64,000 nucleotides of DNA from Ktedonobacter racemifer DSM 44963. GTDB taxonomy: Bacteria > Chloroflexota > Ktedonobacteria > Ktedonobacterales > Ktedonobacteraceae. Under the pieces are notes generated by a model. That model made no database searches and was not told where the DNA came from. It saw only the letters and a program-made list of their open reading frames with translations. Shown here one piece after another: positions 27,354-36,191 of the stretch. A program made the translations under genes and the position numbers. Each line of letters opens with the position of its first letter. Within the stretch, counting starts at the first letter, position 1. Where the stretch lies: NCBI RefSeq assembly GCF_000178855.1, contig NZ_ADVG01000003.1, positions 2,170,001 through 2,234,000 on the forward strand, written 5' to 3'.

Positions 27354-27552
27354 AGACCGACCTCCTGAAAGGAGAGCATACACGTCAGCGGAAGAGCCAC
27401 TCGCGCGAGAACGGTGCGCCAGATGTTCCTTCCCGCTGATTTCCGACTTGTGTCAATGATGTGCTGCGCTTAAGTCTACCACTGCTAGACGTTGCTGTCT
27501 AGATGCGCTCTTTTTGCTTTCTACCGTAACTCCCTGGTAAAGGGCATTGAAA

Positions 27553-28089
27553 ATGACAAATATACCTATTCATTGGGGTGTTGAAGTATCTGCTGATCAA
27601 AAGGCATATTTTGCAGAGCTATTACATAAACTTGCCGTAATAATTGATCCTGGAGATAGTTTGAGAGAAGTTCGCATTATTGCTGATAATGTTCTGCCCT
27701 TAGAGGTCCAATTATGGGTGGGAAAGCCCTATCAACCCGGACCTCATCTCCCAACCGGTGTTGCAGTTCCGGTTGAGCAAGGAAACGCTGTTGCAAGCAA
27801 GGTTTTTATTCGCAAAGTCTTCTTTGGTAGGTCAGAGACTCTAGAGGGGCAGCTCGAACAGTTATCTACCCTCTTTGAAGAACTTTATCATTGCCGACTT
27901 TATCATCAAACTTGGCGGCGTCGTGGGTACATTAATTCCCGTTCTACCGATCCCTACTCCCGCGATCTGTTTGCAGTAAGCGGACAAGTACATGATGAGT
28001 ATGCAGTTGCGCGACAGAAAAATATATTTTTCGGAGAGCGAATCAGCTTGCACGACGAGCAAGGACAAGCTATTCCGTTTTTTTATTGA
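27553..28089 (+). CDS. Conserved-looking protein of unknown function
   Basis: A 178-residue soluble protein (from ATG 27553; a TTG lies 6 bases earlier). It has lower GC than its neighbours. Features: hydrophobic core VRIIADNVLPLEVQLWVGKPYQPGPHLP near 40-65, an EELYHCRLYHQTWRRRGYI segment and HDEYAVARQKNIFFGERI near the C-terminus. His/Glu spacing faintly recalls a metallopeptidase helix but no HExxH is present. I recognise no family. It is divergent from the kinase-EF-Tu gene and co-directional with recD2. Confidence 0.65.
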   Translation: MTNIPIHWGVEVSADQKAYFAELLHKLAVIIDPGDSLREVRIIADNVLPLEVQLWVGKPYQPGPHLPTGVAVPVEQGNAVASKVFIRKVFFGRSETLEGQLEQLSTLFEELYHCRLYHQTWRRRGYINSRSTDPYSRDLFAVSGQVHDEYAVARQKNIFFGERISLHDEQGQAIPFFY

Positions 28090-28370
28090 ATATGGTTCCT
28101 CATTAGCGGAGCTTCTCGACCAAGCTCTGGGACAATTAGGGGATTTTTGCATAACCCCCCGAAACGGTGCACTCTAATAGCTTCGCATGGCGCATCCGCG
28201 CTCCTTTCCAGGCAGAGTACAGAGACGCCACAGAGCATCAAGAAACACCGCTTTTTGCTGTGCTTGGTCCAACCAAAATGGAAGTCCTAATGGTACCAAG
28301 TTTGCTGCTCAGAGTCGTTTTAGCCTGTGCTACAATGCTTCTACATGAGCAGGAGGATGAAACAGCGTGT

Positions 28371-30953
28371 ATGGCATCATCTGTCTTTACCCAACAGAAT
28401 ACGCTTGAAAAAATTTCCGGCATTGTCAAACGGATCACCTTTCATAGTGTGGAGACCGGCTGGACCGTCCTGAAAATCAGCCCGTTTGACAGACCGCAGG
28501 AGGAAGTGGCGGTCACGCTGCATCAGTCCAAAGTGTTCGCTGGCGCGACAATGGACTTTTACGGCAACTGGACCCACCACCAAAAGTTTGGTGACCAATT
28601 CAAAGCGGTAAGAGTGGTGGAGAAAAAACCGGCCACAGCCAATGCCTTGCAAAAATACTTGGGCTCTGGACTCATTAAAGGGGTAGGCCCTGCTACGGCA
28701 AAAGCCATTGTCACGTATTTTGGCAAAGAGACCCTGGAGGTCTTTGATACCCAGATAGAACGCTTAGATGAGGTGCCCAACATTGGCACCAAAAAGCTGG
28801 AGATGATTGCGCGCGCTTGGGAAGAGCACAAAGATATTAAAGACGTGATGCTCTTTCTGCAACAGTACGATATCAGCACGCTGTTCGCGACCAAGATTTA
28901 TAAAACCTATGGCAAAGAGGCGATTGCCATTGTCTCAGAAAACCCCTATAAACTGGCAGAAGATATTTATGGCATTGGTTTTTTCTCGGCGGACACTATT
29001 GCCCGGAACATGGGCTTGGGTGAAGAGTCAGACCAGCGCATTCAGGCGGCCATTGACCATGTGCTGGATAATAGCCGGGAAGAAGGTCATTGCTATTTAA
29101 CCCGCGAGCAGATTGTCAAAGCGGTCAATGATCTGTTGTCGCTCTCACTTGACAGCCGAACAGAAGCACTGCTTGCCACCTTGGTCGCTGAAAACAAAGT
29201 CAAGATGCGGGTCCTGTCGCAGACACCTGGCGCGCTAGCGCAGGAGGCATTACCAATCACCTGCTACTATGCACCCTCCATTTATTTTGATGAAACATAC
29301 ATTGCCAAAAAAGTGAAAGACCTGGCAAAAAAGACCATCCCTGTGGAGGAGGATCGGGTGAGCAGGTGGATCACGCGGTTCTGCGAACACCAAGCCATTG
29401 CCCTCAGTGAGGAACAGCAACGGTCCATCACAGGCATGGTCCAGCAGGGCTTCTCGCTGCTCACTGGTGGTCCCGGAGTAGGAAAAACCACCACCACACG
29501 AGTGCTGGTCAGGCTGCTGCTCGCAATGAAAAAGCAGGTGCTTCTGGCAGCACCGACCGGACGAGCTGCCCAGCGTATGACAGAAGTCATTGGGCAAGAG
29601 GCCAAAACTATTCACCGCTTGTTGGAGTGGCAACCTGCAATCGGCGGCTTTAAGAAAAATGAGCAAGACCCGCTGGCTACCGATGTGCTCATTATTGATG
29701 AGTCCTCGATGCTGGATGTCCACCTGGCAGCGGCCTTGCTGCGGGCTGTCTCCCCTCTCACACAGGTGCTCCTTATTGGCGACCCTGACCAGTTGCCCGC
29801 TGTTGGCGCAGGCAATGTATTTCACGATCTGATCCAGTCACAGACCGTGGTCTGTTTCAGATTGACCAAAATCTTCCGGCAGGCAGAGCAGTCCTCGATT
29901 ATCCGCTCTGCCCATGAGATCAACAAAGGGGTGATGCCCCGGATTGTCTCACCTCTTGAGAAGCGCGATGCCTGGAAGCAGATTGATTGCCTCTTCCTTG
30001 ATTCAGAAGAAGCTACCCAGGAACAACTGCATTTTATTAAGCGTGTCAAAACGCTGATAACCAGAGGGAATGGGGCATCAGGTGCTCCTGGTACTGCCAA
30101 CAACGCTGACAAGGATGCGAATGGTCCCAATAGCATTCCTACCCTCAAGGCAGACAACCAGGACGAACACGTCTCTGACGAGGAATACCTGTTTGTCATT
30201 CCTGACAAATTCCGGCATGTTGATATTGCAACCTTAGCGGCTACCACTACCCACATCGAGGAGCTAGAGGCAGTGCTCAAAAAGATCCCCCATCACTCCA
30301 CCTTGCACTATGGGATGAATGCCTCAGAGACCATTACCAGGTTGTATAGCCACACCATTCCCCAATATCTTGGCAAAGGCGCGGAAATCCAAATTCTTTC
30401 TCCCATGACAAAGGGCAGCCTGGGAACCATTGCCCTCAACAAACGCATGCAGGAGGCTGTCAATCCTCCTCGCCCTGGGATTGCGCAGCTGCGCTTGGGC
30501 GAGCGGATCTTTCGGGTGGGAGATAGAATTATCCAGAAGCGCAATAATTATGACTTGCAAGTGTTTAATGGCGATATCGGTATGATCACAGCTATTGACA
30601 ATGAAGACATACAGATGACGGTGGCCTTTCCCCTCGGCGGTGAGACCAAATCCGTCACCTTTGCCAAAGAAGCCCTCTCAGAAATCGAGCTGGCGTATGC
30701 AATCACGATCCATAAAAGTCAGGGCAGTGAATTTCCCGCAGTGATTCTCCCTATCACGACCCAGCACTTTACCATGCTCTTTCGCAACCTCATCTACACA
30801 GGACTCACCAGAGGCAAACAGTTAGTGATATTTGTGGGGAGCAGAAAAGCGTTGGCACTGGCTGTCCGGAACAACCAGACCATTGTTAGGCAGACGGCAC
30901 TTCAGCAGTTGCTGATCGAATCCCCAGGGAAACATACAAAAGCTCACACTTGA
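28371..30953 (+). CDS. recD2: RecD2-like ATP-dependent DNA helicase (SF1B)
   Basis: An 860-residue RecD2. The N-terminal OB-like segment (about 10-85) begins LEKISGIVKRITFHSVETGWTVLKI; helix-hairpin-helix motifs LIKGVGPATAKAIV and VPNIGTKKLEMI follow; Walker A GGPGVGKTT is at 366-374 and Walker B LIIDES at about 440-445. GDPDQLPAVGAGN, LTKIFRQ and the C-terminal AITIHKSQGSEFPAVIL and YTGLTRGKQ are the later helicase motifs. It unwinds DNA 5' to 3' in repair. An insertion of roughly 50 residues rich in Gly/Ala/Asn/Asp (around 565-615) is unusual. The ATG at 28371 is chosen as the last start before homology; AGGAGG lies 13 to 18 bases upstream. Confidence 0.93.
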   Translation: MASSVFTQQNTLEKISGIVKRITFHSVETGWTVLKISPFDRPQEEVAVTLHQSKVFAGATMDFYGNWTHHQKFGDQFKAVRVVEKKPATANALQKYLGSGLIKGVGPATAKAIVTYFGKETLEVFDTQIERLDEVPNIGTKKLEMIARAWEEHKDIKDVMLFLQQYDISTLFATKIYKTYGKEAIAIVSENPYKLAEDIYGIGFFSADTIARNMGLGEESDQRIQAAIDHVLDNSREEGHCYLTREQIVKAVNDLLSLSLDSRTEALLATLVAENKVKMRVLSQTPGALAQEALPITCYYAPSIYFDETYIAKKVKDLAKKTIPVEEDRVSRWITRFCEHQAIALSEEQQRSITGMVQQGFSLLTGGPGVGKTTTTRVLVRLLLAMKKQVLLAAPTGRAAQRMTEVIGQEAKTIHRLLEWQPAIGGFKKNEQDPLATDVLIIDESSMLDVHLAAALLRAVSPLTQVLLIGDPDQLPAVGAGNVFHDLIQSQTVVCFRLTKIFRQAEQSSIIRSAHEINKGVMPRIVSPLEKRDAWKQIDCLFLDSEEATQEQLHFIKRVKTLITRGNGASGAPGTANNADKDANGPNSIPTLKADNQDEHVSDEEYLFVIPDKFRHVDIATLAATTTHIEELEAVLKKIPHHSTLHYGMNASETITRLYSHTIPQYLGKGAEIQILSPMTKGSLGTIALNKRMQEAVNPPRPGIAQLRLGERIFRVGDRIIQKRNNYDLQVFNGDIGMITAIDNEDIQMTVAFPLGGETKSVTFAKEALSEIELAYAITIHKSQGSEFPAVILPITTQHFTMLFRNLIYTGLTRGKQLVIFVGSRKALALAVRNNQTIVRQTALQQLLIESPGKHTKAHT

Positions 30954-30956
30954 GTG

Positions 30957-30981
30957 AACGGAGCCCAGAAAGGGCTCCGTT
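30957..30981 (+). terminator. Stem-loop terminator after recD2
   Basis: AACGGAGCCC, loop AGAAA, GGGCTCCGTT, starting 4 bases after the recD2 stop. The 10-bp stem is strong; the following bases (CCTATTCC) are only modestly T-rich. Confidence 0.6.
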
Positions 30982-31129
30982 CCTATTCCAACTTTTGGTT
31001 CCTACTATTCACAAACCCCTAGTAGCTACAAACGCTTTCCATGAAAGAGGTTATAGAACTTCCTTGGCGCTTTTTAAATTCGTTGTATGCTGAAATCATC
31101 CAGATTAAATTAGAAAGGGGGTGAAGGCG

Positions 31130-31264
31130 GTGCGGAAAAAACAGAAACGCCGTCAACCCCGGCGTGTTACCCTTCTTGAGAAGGTACGAGATGTGCTATT
31201 GGATAAGGATTTGCTGAAGTTGGCGCTGCAGGTAATCCTTGTTTTGCTTAACACTCCTCGTTAG
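31130..31264 (+). CDS. Small basic protein, 44 residues
   Basis: GTG at 31130 preceded by AAAGGGGG with 8-base spacing opens a 45-codon frame ending TAG at 31264: MRKKQKRRQPRR, then an amphipathic/hydrophobic stretch VRDVLLDKDLLKLALQVILVLLNTP. The strong ribosome site and the basic-then-hydrophobic layout suggest a real small membrane- or nucleic-acid-associated peptide. The hairpin CTAGGG...CCCTAG (31265-31295) follows immediately. Function unknown. Confidence 0.5.
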   Translation: MRKKQKRRQPRRVTLLEKVRDVLLDKDLLKLALQVILVLLNTPR

Positions 31265-31460
31265 CTAGGGCTAACGGCTTAAGTTCTGACCCTAGTATAG
31301 CAGATAGTGAGAAGGCTCGGTGATCCGGGCCCTTCTCACATTGTACTGAGAGGGAGATACTGGGGGCGCGACATTTTCACCCCGCTAAATTCCGCTAAGA
31401 GGCTTTGGAGAGAGGATGTCACCAGATTTTTTACTCTAAGGCCCAACTGGTAGTAAGTGC

Positions 31461-31843
31461 GAAGAGTTGACAGATTTTAGGGCGAAGAGTGAGCAATCGG
31501 CACGAAGAGTGATCAGCTCATCTATTACTGATGAGCAACATGGCTTTACAAGCAGATTTACAACTTTCAATAGTGTAAATTCATGAGCAAAAATTGCTTG
31601 GATTGTGAGCTTCTGCTGCCCTGTTCCGACCTGTTTTTGGACTGAAACAGGCGCGTCTCGCTGGGTTTCATGCTACTATAGCCCACTCATAGCAGGCAAA
31701 AACAGGAAAATTCGCACGCGAATTTACAGAAACGATTGAGAACGATCCACATCTCAAGCGACTTCCCTCGTCGCCAATAGTTGAGCTGCTCACTCTTCGC
31801 GCCGATTGCTCACTCTTCGCCCTAAAACCTGATCACTCGTCAC
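31461..31843. mobile_element. Non-coding mini-element with long iterated inverted ends
   Basis: Left arm 31461-31520 and right arm 31782-31843 are inverted copies (about 55 bp, few mismatches). Each arm contains the unit GCGAAGAGTGAGCA(ATCGG) twice, typical of multi-site transposase-binding ends such as those of IS21-type elements. The roughly 260 bp between them contain no ORF. A third, solitary copy of the arm is at 43331-43378. Probably a transposase-less derivative. The remaining bases 31265-31460 and 31844-32034 hold nothing callable except a GAGAAGG...CCTTCTC hairpin near 31310-31340. Confidence 0.7.
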
Positions 31844-32034
31844 CTTATTTACCAGTACTTCGCCCACTATTGGGTGGTTTTGTTCTTCCCTTTTTGGCGG
31901 GTTTTTCAGTACACTAGAAGCAGGTCGTGTGGTTCTCATGTGATGCCTCCCTACCCCCCCAGTATTCCTCACGACCAACAAGCACGTGAGGACTGCATGG
32001 CCTTATTATGATGATCCGCTGCCCGCGTCTGCAC

Positions 32035-32682
32035 TCATCCGAGCCCAGCCTCGCGCGCGCGAATGATGGCCTGGACGCGGTCAGCGACCTGGAGTTTGTT
32101 GAAGACGTTGGAAAGGTGGTTTCGTACCGTTTTCAGGCTGAGCACCAGACGCTGTGCAATCTCGGCGTTGTTGAGTCCCTGAGCGAGCAGGCTCAGGATT
32201 TCGCGCTCACGCTCGGTCAATTCAGGAAATGCCTGGGGTGGCGTTGTCGAGGCTTTGGTGGGAGTAAAGTAGCGAATCAGGCGTTTGGCGATCACAGGAC
32301 TGAAGATGGCTTCGCCGCGACTGACGGCCTGAATAGCCCGCATAGTTTCGTCCTGGTCGGCTCCTTTGAGCAGATAGCCGCGCGCACCAGCACGCATGGC
32401 GGCAAAGACCGAGTCGTCATCTTCATACATGGTCACGACTAGGACGCCGGTGTGCGGACTGGTATGCAGGATACGGCGTGTGGCCTCGATGCCGTTAGTT
32501 CCGGGCATGTTAATATCCATCAAGATCACATCTGGTTGCAAAGTAGCGGCCTTGGCGATGGTTTCCTCGCCGGTGGCGGCCTCGCCCAGCACTTCGGTCT
32601 CAGTTCTTGATTGTAACAGGGTGCGCAGTCCATCGCGAAAGAGTGGATGGTCGTCTGCGATCAGGACACGAATCGGTTCCAT
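32035..32682 (-). CDS. NarL/FixJ-type response regulator
   Basis: A 215-residue two-domain regulator. The receiver (1-125) has acidic pocket D10/D11, phospho-acceptor D56 (VILMDINMP), T84 and K106. A LuxR-type HTH follows (about 150-210; LTEREREILSLLAQGLNNAEIAQRLVLSLKTVRNHLSNVFNKL). It begins 4 bases after the stop of the kinase gene, so the pair is a translationally coupled operon and the regulator is the evident partner of that kinase. Target genes unknown; the upstream membrane protein at 35047 is one candidate. Confidence 0.95.
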   Translation of the reverse strand: MEPIRVLIADDHPLFRDGLRTLLQSRTETEVLGEAATGEETIAKAATLQPDVILMDINMPGTNGIEATRRILHTSPHTGVLVVTMYEDDDSVFAAMRAGARGYLLKGADQDETMRAIQAVSRGEAIFSPVIAKRLIRYFTPTKASTTPPQAFPELTEREREILSLLAQGLNNAEIAQRLVLSLKTVRNHLSNVFNKLQVADRVQAIIRAREAGLG

Positions 32683-32685
32683 CGA

Positions 32686-34848
32686 TTACTCCTCTCGTTC
32701 AGTCGCCTTCGGCAGCGGGAGTTGAACGTGTAGACGCGTTCCCCCGGAAGGTCTCGCCTCAATCTCGCAGATGCCAGCAAGCTCCGCTACCCGTTCGCGG
32801 ATGGAGGTCAGGCCAACGCCCGCACGCTGCCCTGTCGGGATGCCCCGGCCATCATCACACACCTCTATGTCCAAGCCCAGGTTGAGGGCAAGACGAATGA
32901 TACAGGTGCGTGCCTGGGCATGACGGACCACGTTGGTCATCGCTTCCTGCACGATGCGGTAGGTCGCGACTTCGACGGCGGCAGGCAGTGGCGGGAGCGG
33001 CTCCGGCGCATCGAGCGTTATGCGCAATCCATCTTGCAGATACTGCTCGGCCTGCTCACGCAGCGCCTGGACCAACCCAAGCTCATCCAGGGAGGGGGGA
33101 CGGAGCGCATAGACGAGGCGGCGAATGTCAGTCAGGGATGCCTGCGTCTGTTTCTTGAGATCGATGAGCAGGGCATCGGCGGCAGCGGGGTCGCGTGTAA
33201 GCAAATTGCGTGCTGCATCGAGTTTGAGCGTCATGCTAGCCAGGGCCGGTCCCAGGCCATCATGCAGATCGCGGCGCAGGCGGCGGCGCTCTTCCTCACG
33301 GGCAGTCACCAGGCGTTCGCGGGACTGTTGTAAATCGGCGGTGAGCCGTACCGCGTGAGCGGCGATTCCCACCTGGCGGGCAAGGTCAGCGAGCAGGCGC
33401 TGATCCGCTGGAGTCAAGGATTCACCACGAGTGCGTGGGGCGAGCACCAATTCACCGACAGGCTCGCTTTGATACAATAACGGCAGATGGAGGAAGGTGT
33501 CTGGGCTATGGAGCACGGCATCCCCTCTCCCCTTTGGGGAAACATAGGAGGCGGCAATAGGAAACTCCTCGTCTTGCTTCAAGGCGACAGCCGCGTAGGG
33601 AAGCTTGAGCGCTTGGGCTATGGTCTCTACAATGACGGCAAGGACTGCATCAGGAGCGAGCGTGACTTCCAGACGCTGTCCCAGTTGGGAGATGACGCTG
33701 TAAGGTTCATCGCGTTGCCCAAAGAGCAGCCGGTTCACAGCGCGCTGGAGCAGTTCTCTCAGCGGTTGGAAGAGTACTGCAACCAGGCCGGTGGCTAGCA
33801 AAGAAATCAGGAGGTTGCTGCCGGTGTGAAAGATCGCACCGAGGTAGCCAACGACCAAAACGTAGAAACCGACCACACAAGCGGTGAGGATACCATAGAC
33901 CAGCGTGCGCTTGATAATGAGGTCGATATCCCAGAGGCGATAGCGCAAAATAGCCAGACTCAGGGACACAACGGTGGAAAGGGTCAGGATGAACGTGGCA
34001 ATCAGCGTCCAGAGAGTGAAGTAGGGAGAGTCAGGCTGACGCAAGAGTGGGAAGAGGAGTGCAGGAAGCAAGAGCCCGAAAGCAAGAAGCCCGGTCAGCA
34101 ACAAGCCAAAGATGACCCATTTGGTTTGCTGACGTTCCACCGAAGTGGAAACCCGTCGATAACGGTAGATCTGGGCTCCTACCAAGCAGAGCAAACAGCT
34201 GATCCAAAAGAAATTACTGAGGATAAGCACGAGAGCGGGAGGAGAGAAAGGGAGGATGAAGATCACTCCAATGATGAGCTGGGCGAGCACGAGCCAGCGG
34301 AGGAAACCGGGAACAAACCGCCCGGAGGGAAAGAGAGAGAAGAGCAGCGGAAGGGCGATTGCCCCCAGATAATTTGAGATGCCAGCCACCGGCACAGCCA
34401 GGGCCGAACCAAGCCAGGGGCGAAGGACTGAGGTGTCTGCGGTGGAGTCGCTCGTCGCTAAGAACACCAGCAGGACAGCAGCCAGGAGCGCCATCCAGGT
34501 GTCAGATCTACGGAAGAGGAGGAGAGCTGCGAGCGCCACGCACAGAAAGGTGGCGATGACGACGAAGGTGACGACCAGGACAGCATAGGTGTGCAAGGAG
34601 AGACCGAAGACGGACAGGGAGTGTGTGGCACTCGCAGAAAGCTGACCAAAACTACAGGAGGCAGCGGGACAGGTGGTGTGCAAATGTGCAAAGTACGTGG
34701 GAAGTGTGACGACAAACAATGCAAGCGCCAGCGTATCCACTACAATGCATGTCATGCGTGTGAGCAGGAGCAAGCCCGAATGCTGGCGCAGATCGCCTCG
34801 TGATGCAGATCCGACCGTTTCAGATGTTGCTGTCGGAGGAACGTTCAT
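32686..34848 (-). CDS. Membrane sensor histidine kinase (GAF, HisKA_3, HATPase)
   Basis: A 720-residue sensor. The N-terminal about 360 residues contain roughly nine TM helices, followed by a GAF-like domain (about 380-495). The HisKA_3 motif EEERRRLRRDLHDGLGPALASM has phospho-acceptor H529. HATPase boxes are TNVVRHAQA, CDDGRGIPTGQRAGVGLTSIRERV. This is the DesK/NarX type that dimerises through HisKA_3. The start at 34848 is preferred (GGAG-rich leader); an upstream start at 34887 is possible. It shares its membrane/linker architecture with the kinase-less protein at 20058. Signal not known. Confidence 0.93.
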   Translation of the reverse strand: MNVPPTATSETVGSASRGDLRQHSGLLLLTRMTCIVVDTLALALFVVTLPTYFAHLHTTCPAASCSFGQLSASATHSLSVFGLSLHTYAVLVVTFVVIATFLCVALAALLLFRRSDTWMALLAAVLLVFLATSDSTADTSVLRPWLGSALAVPVAGISNYLGAIALPLLFSLFPSGRFVPGFLRWLVLAQLIIGVIFILPFSPPALVLILSNFFWISCLLCLVGAQIYRYRRVSTSVERQQTKWVIFGLLLTGLLAFGLLLPALLFPLLRQPDSPYFTLWTLIATFILTLSTVVSLSLAILRYRLWDIDLIIKRTLVYGILTACVVGFYVLVVGYLGAIFHTGSNLLISLLATGLVAVLFQPLRELLQRAVNRLLFGQRDEPYSVISQLGQRLEVTLAPDAVLAVIVETIAQALKLPYAAVALKQDEEFPIAASYVSPKGRGDAVLHSPDTFLHLPLLYQSEPVGELVLAPRTRGESLTPADQRLLADLARQVGIAAHAVRLTADLQQSRERLVTAREEERRRLRRDLHDGLGPALASMTLKLDAARNLLTRDPAAADALLIDLKKQTQASLTDIRRLVYALRPPSLDELGLVQALREQAEQYLQDGLRITLDAPEPLPPLPAAVEVATYRIVQEAMTNVVRHAQARTCIIRLALNLGLDIEVCDDGRGIPTGQRAGVGLTSIRERVAELAGICEIEARPSGGTRLHVQLPLPKATEREE

Positions 34849-35046
34849 GCCCCCACACTCCACAGAACTTTTTGTTCGACGCATCAAAGGAATTGCCTCT
34901 TTTCATATTACCACATATACGCTGGCTTCTCATGATGAGAAGCGCCAAGGGGGAGCGTACCCCTCGAGAGAAATGGCGCCTGATGCCCCACCATGAGCTT
35001 GCGTGGGGCATCGAGAAACCAGCGGGACGTTCGAGCCAGTTTTGCA

Positions 35047-35682
35047 TTAGACACGAATGCTGTTTGGGGGGCTGACCGGAGAGAGAGTGGTCGCCTCCTG
35101 ACTCCGCTCTGTCAGAAGCGAGGAACCCAACCACGCGAGTGCAATAAAGGTCAGTGCTGTGGTAATACTGCTCATATAGGGGAGCGGGACAAAGTTCGCG
35201 GCAAAGCTCACGACTGCGGCGACCAGGAGCAAGATGGCCGCTGCACGTGAAAGGATACCTGCGCGTAGCGTCGCGATCCCAAAGAGAAGTGCGCCGATCA
35301 GGTTCAGGAGTCCGGCCACGGGGAAGAAAATGTTCAGAGCCGAAGGTCCATCTGCCAACCTGGGAGCATTCTGAGTCAGCCAGGGAAAAATGAAAATGTA
35401 CAGCGTACTCGTGCCGATACCGAGCAGAAGCGCTGACAAGAAGAACAAGATGAAGCCAACGAGTCCGATGACTCCAGCGTTGTGAGCCTGACGCGTGTAC
35501 AGACCTGGGAGACTTAAGAGGAAGAACATTTCCCCGATCAGGACGGCCAAACCTGCGGGAATCCAGAGAGGACTGAGCAGGTTATCGTTGGAGAATCCCT
35601 GAATGATGGTGCCGAGAGTGGCAAGTAATCCACCAACGAGCAGGCCAATGCCGCTGAGCCGATACAGTGTTGAAGATGACAT
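35047..35682 (-). CDS. Six-TM integral membrane protein, unknown function
   Basis: A 211-residue protein with six evident hydrophobic helices (about 8-28, 40-60, 70-95, 115-135, 140-165, 170-190) and short loops; the C-terminal 20 residues are polar. It looks like the DUF4386-type small membrane proteins but I cannot assign a function. It is co-directional with, and about 200 bp upstream of, the sensor kinase gene. Confidence 0.75.
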   Translation of the reverse strand: MSSSTLYRLSGIGLLVGGLLATLGTIIQGFSNDNLLSPLWIPAGLAVLIGEMFFLLSLPGLYTRQAHNAGVIGLVGFILFFLSALLLGIGTSTLYIFIFPWLTQNAPRLADGPSALNIFFPVAGLLNLIGALLFGIATLRAGILSRAAAILLLVAAVVSFAANFVPLPYMSSITTALTFIALAWLGSSLLTERSQEATTLSPVSPPNSIRV

Positions 35683-36039
35683 AGTTCATACCTTTCTTGC
35701 AGGAACAGCCTGCGATTTCGACGTTTGCAACAGAGTGACTGCGAGGTATTTCTCTTCTTCCCGATGTCACTGCACGCTTCAAGCATAGCGGACGAAGAGT
35801 CTCGTTGTGATGGGACGGGAGTCCCGATTCTATCGGGAAAAGGTGTCCCGACTCCACCCAGGACAGGAGTCCCGATTGCCTGGGCATGGCAAAGAAGGGT
35901 GACAGGTTACAATACGTGTGTGAATGAGGCAAAGGATCAACCTTTTCAGGACGGCAGATCAAGGACGCTGACCTTGCTTTCAGCACCACCGAATGATTGC
36001 GGAGAGAGGCGCAGAGGCGTGCCTTTCTGAAATGACAGT
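35683..36039. other. Gene-free stretch with iterated GGAGTCCCGATT
   Basis: GGAGTCCCGATT occurs at about 35818 and 35870, with the complementary CCCGACTCC between them (35850), giving alternative hairpins over 35813-35890. This may be a regulatory or terminator structure. No ORF here has protein character. Confidence 0.35.
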
Positions 36040-36191
36040 TGTTTGCAGCAATCTCGTTGCGCACCCCGTGGGCACGACTGCTCCAAGAAGCTGGGTGGAG
36101 CGTTCAGCAGCCTATTGAACGGGCCACTCAACGCAACGAAGAAGCTATCAGGACTTGGTACGAGGAGCGCTGGCCAGCCATAAAAAAAACA

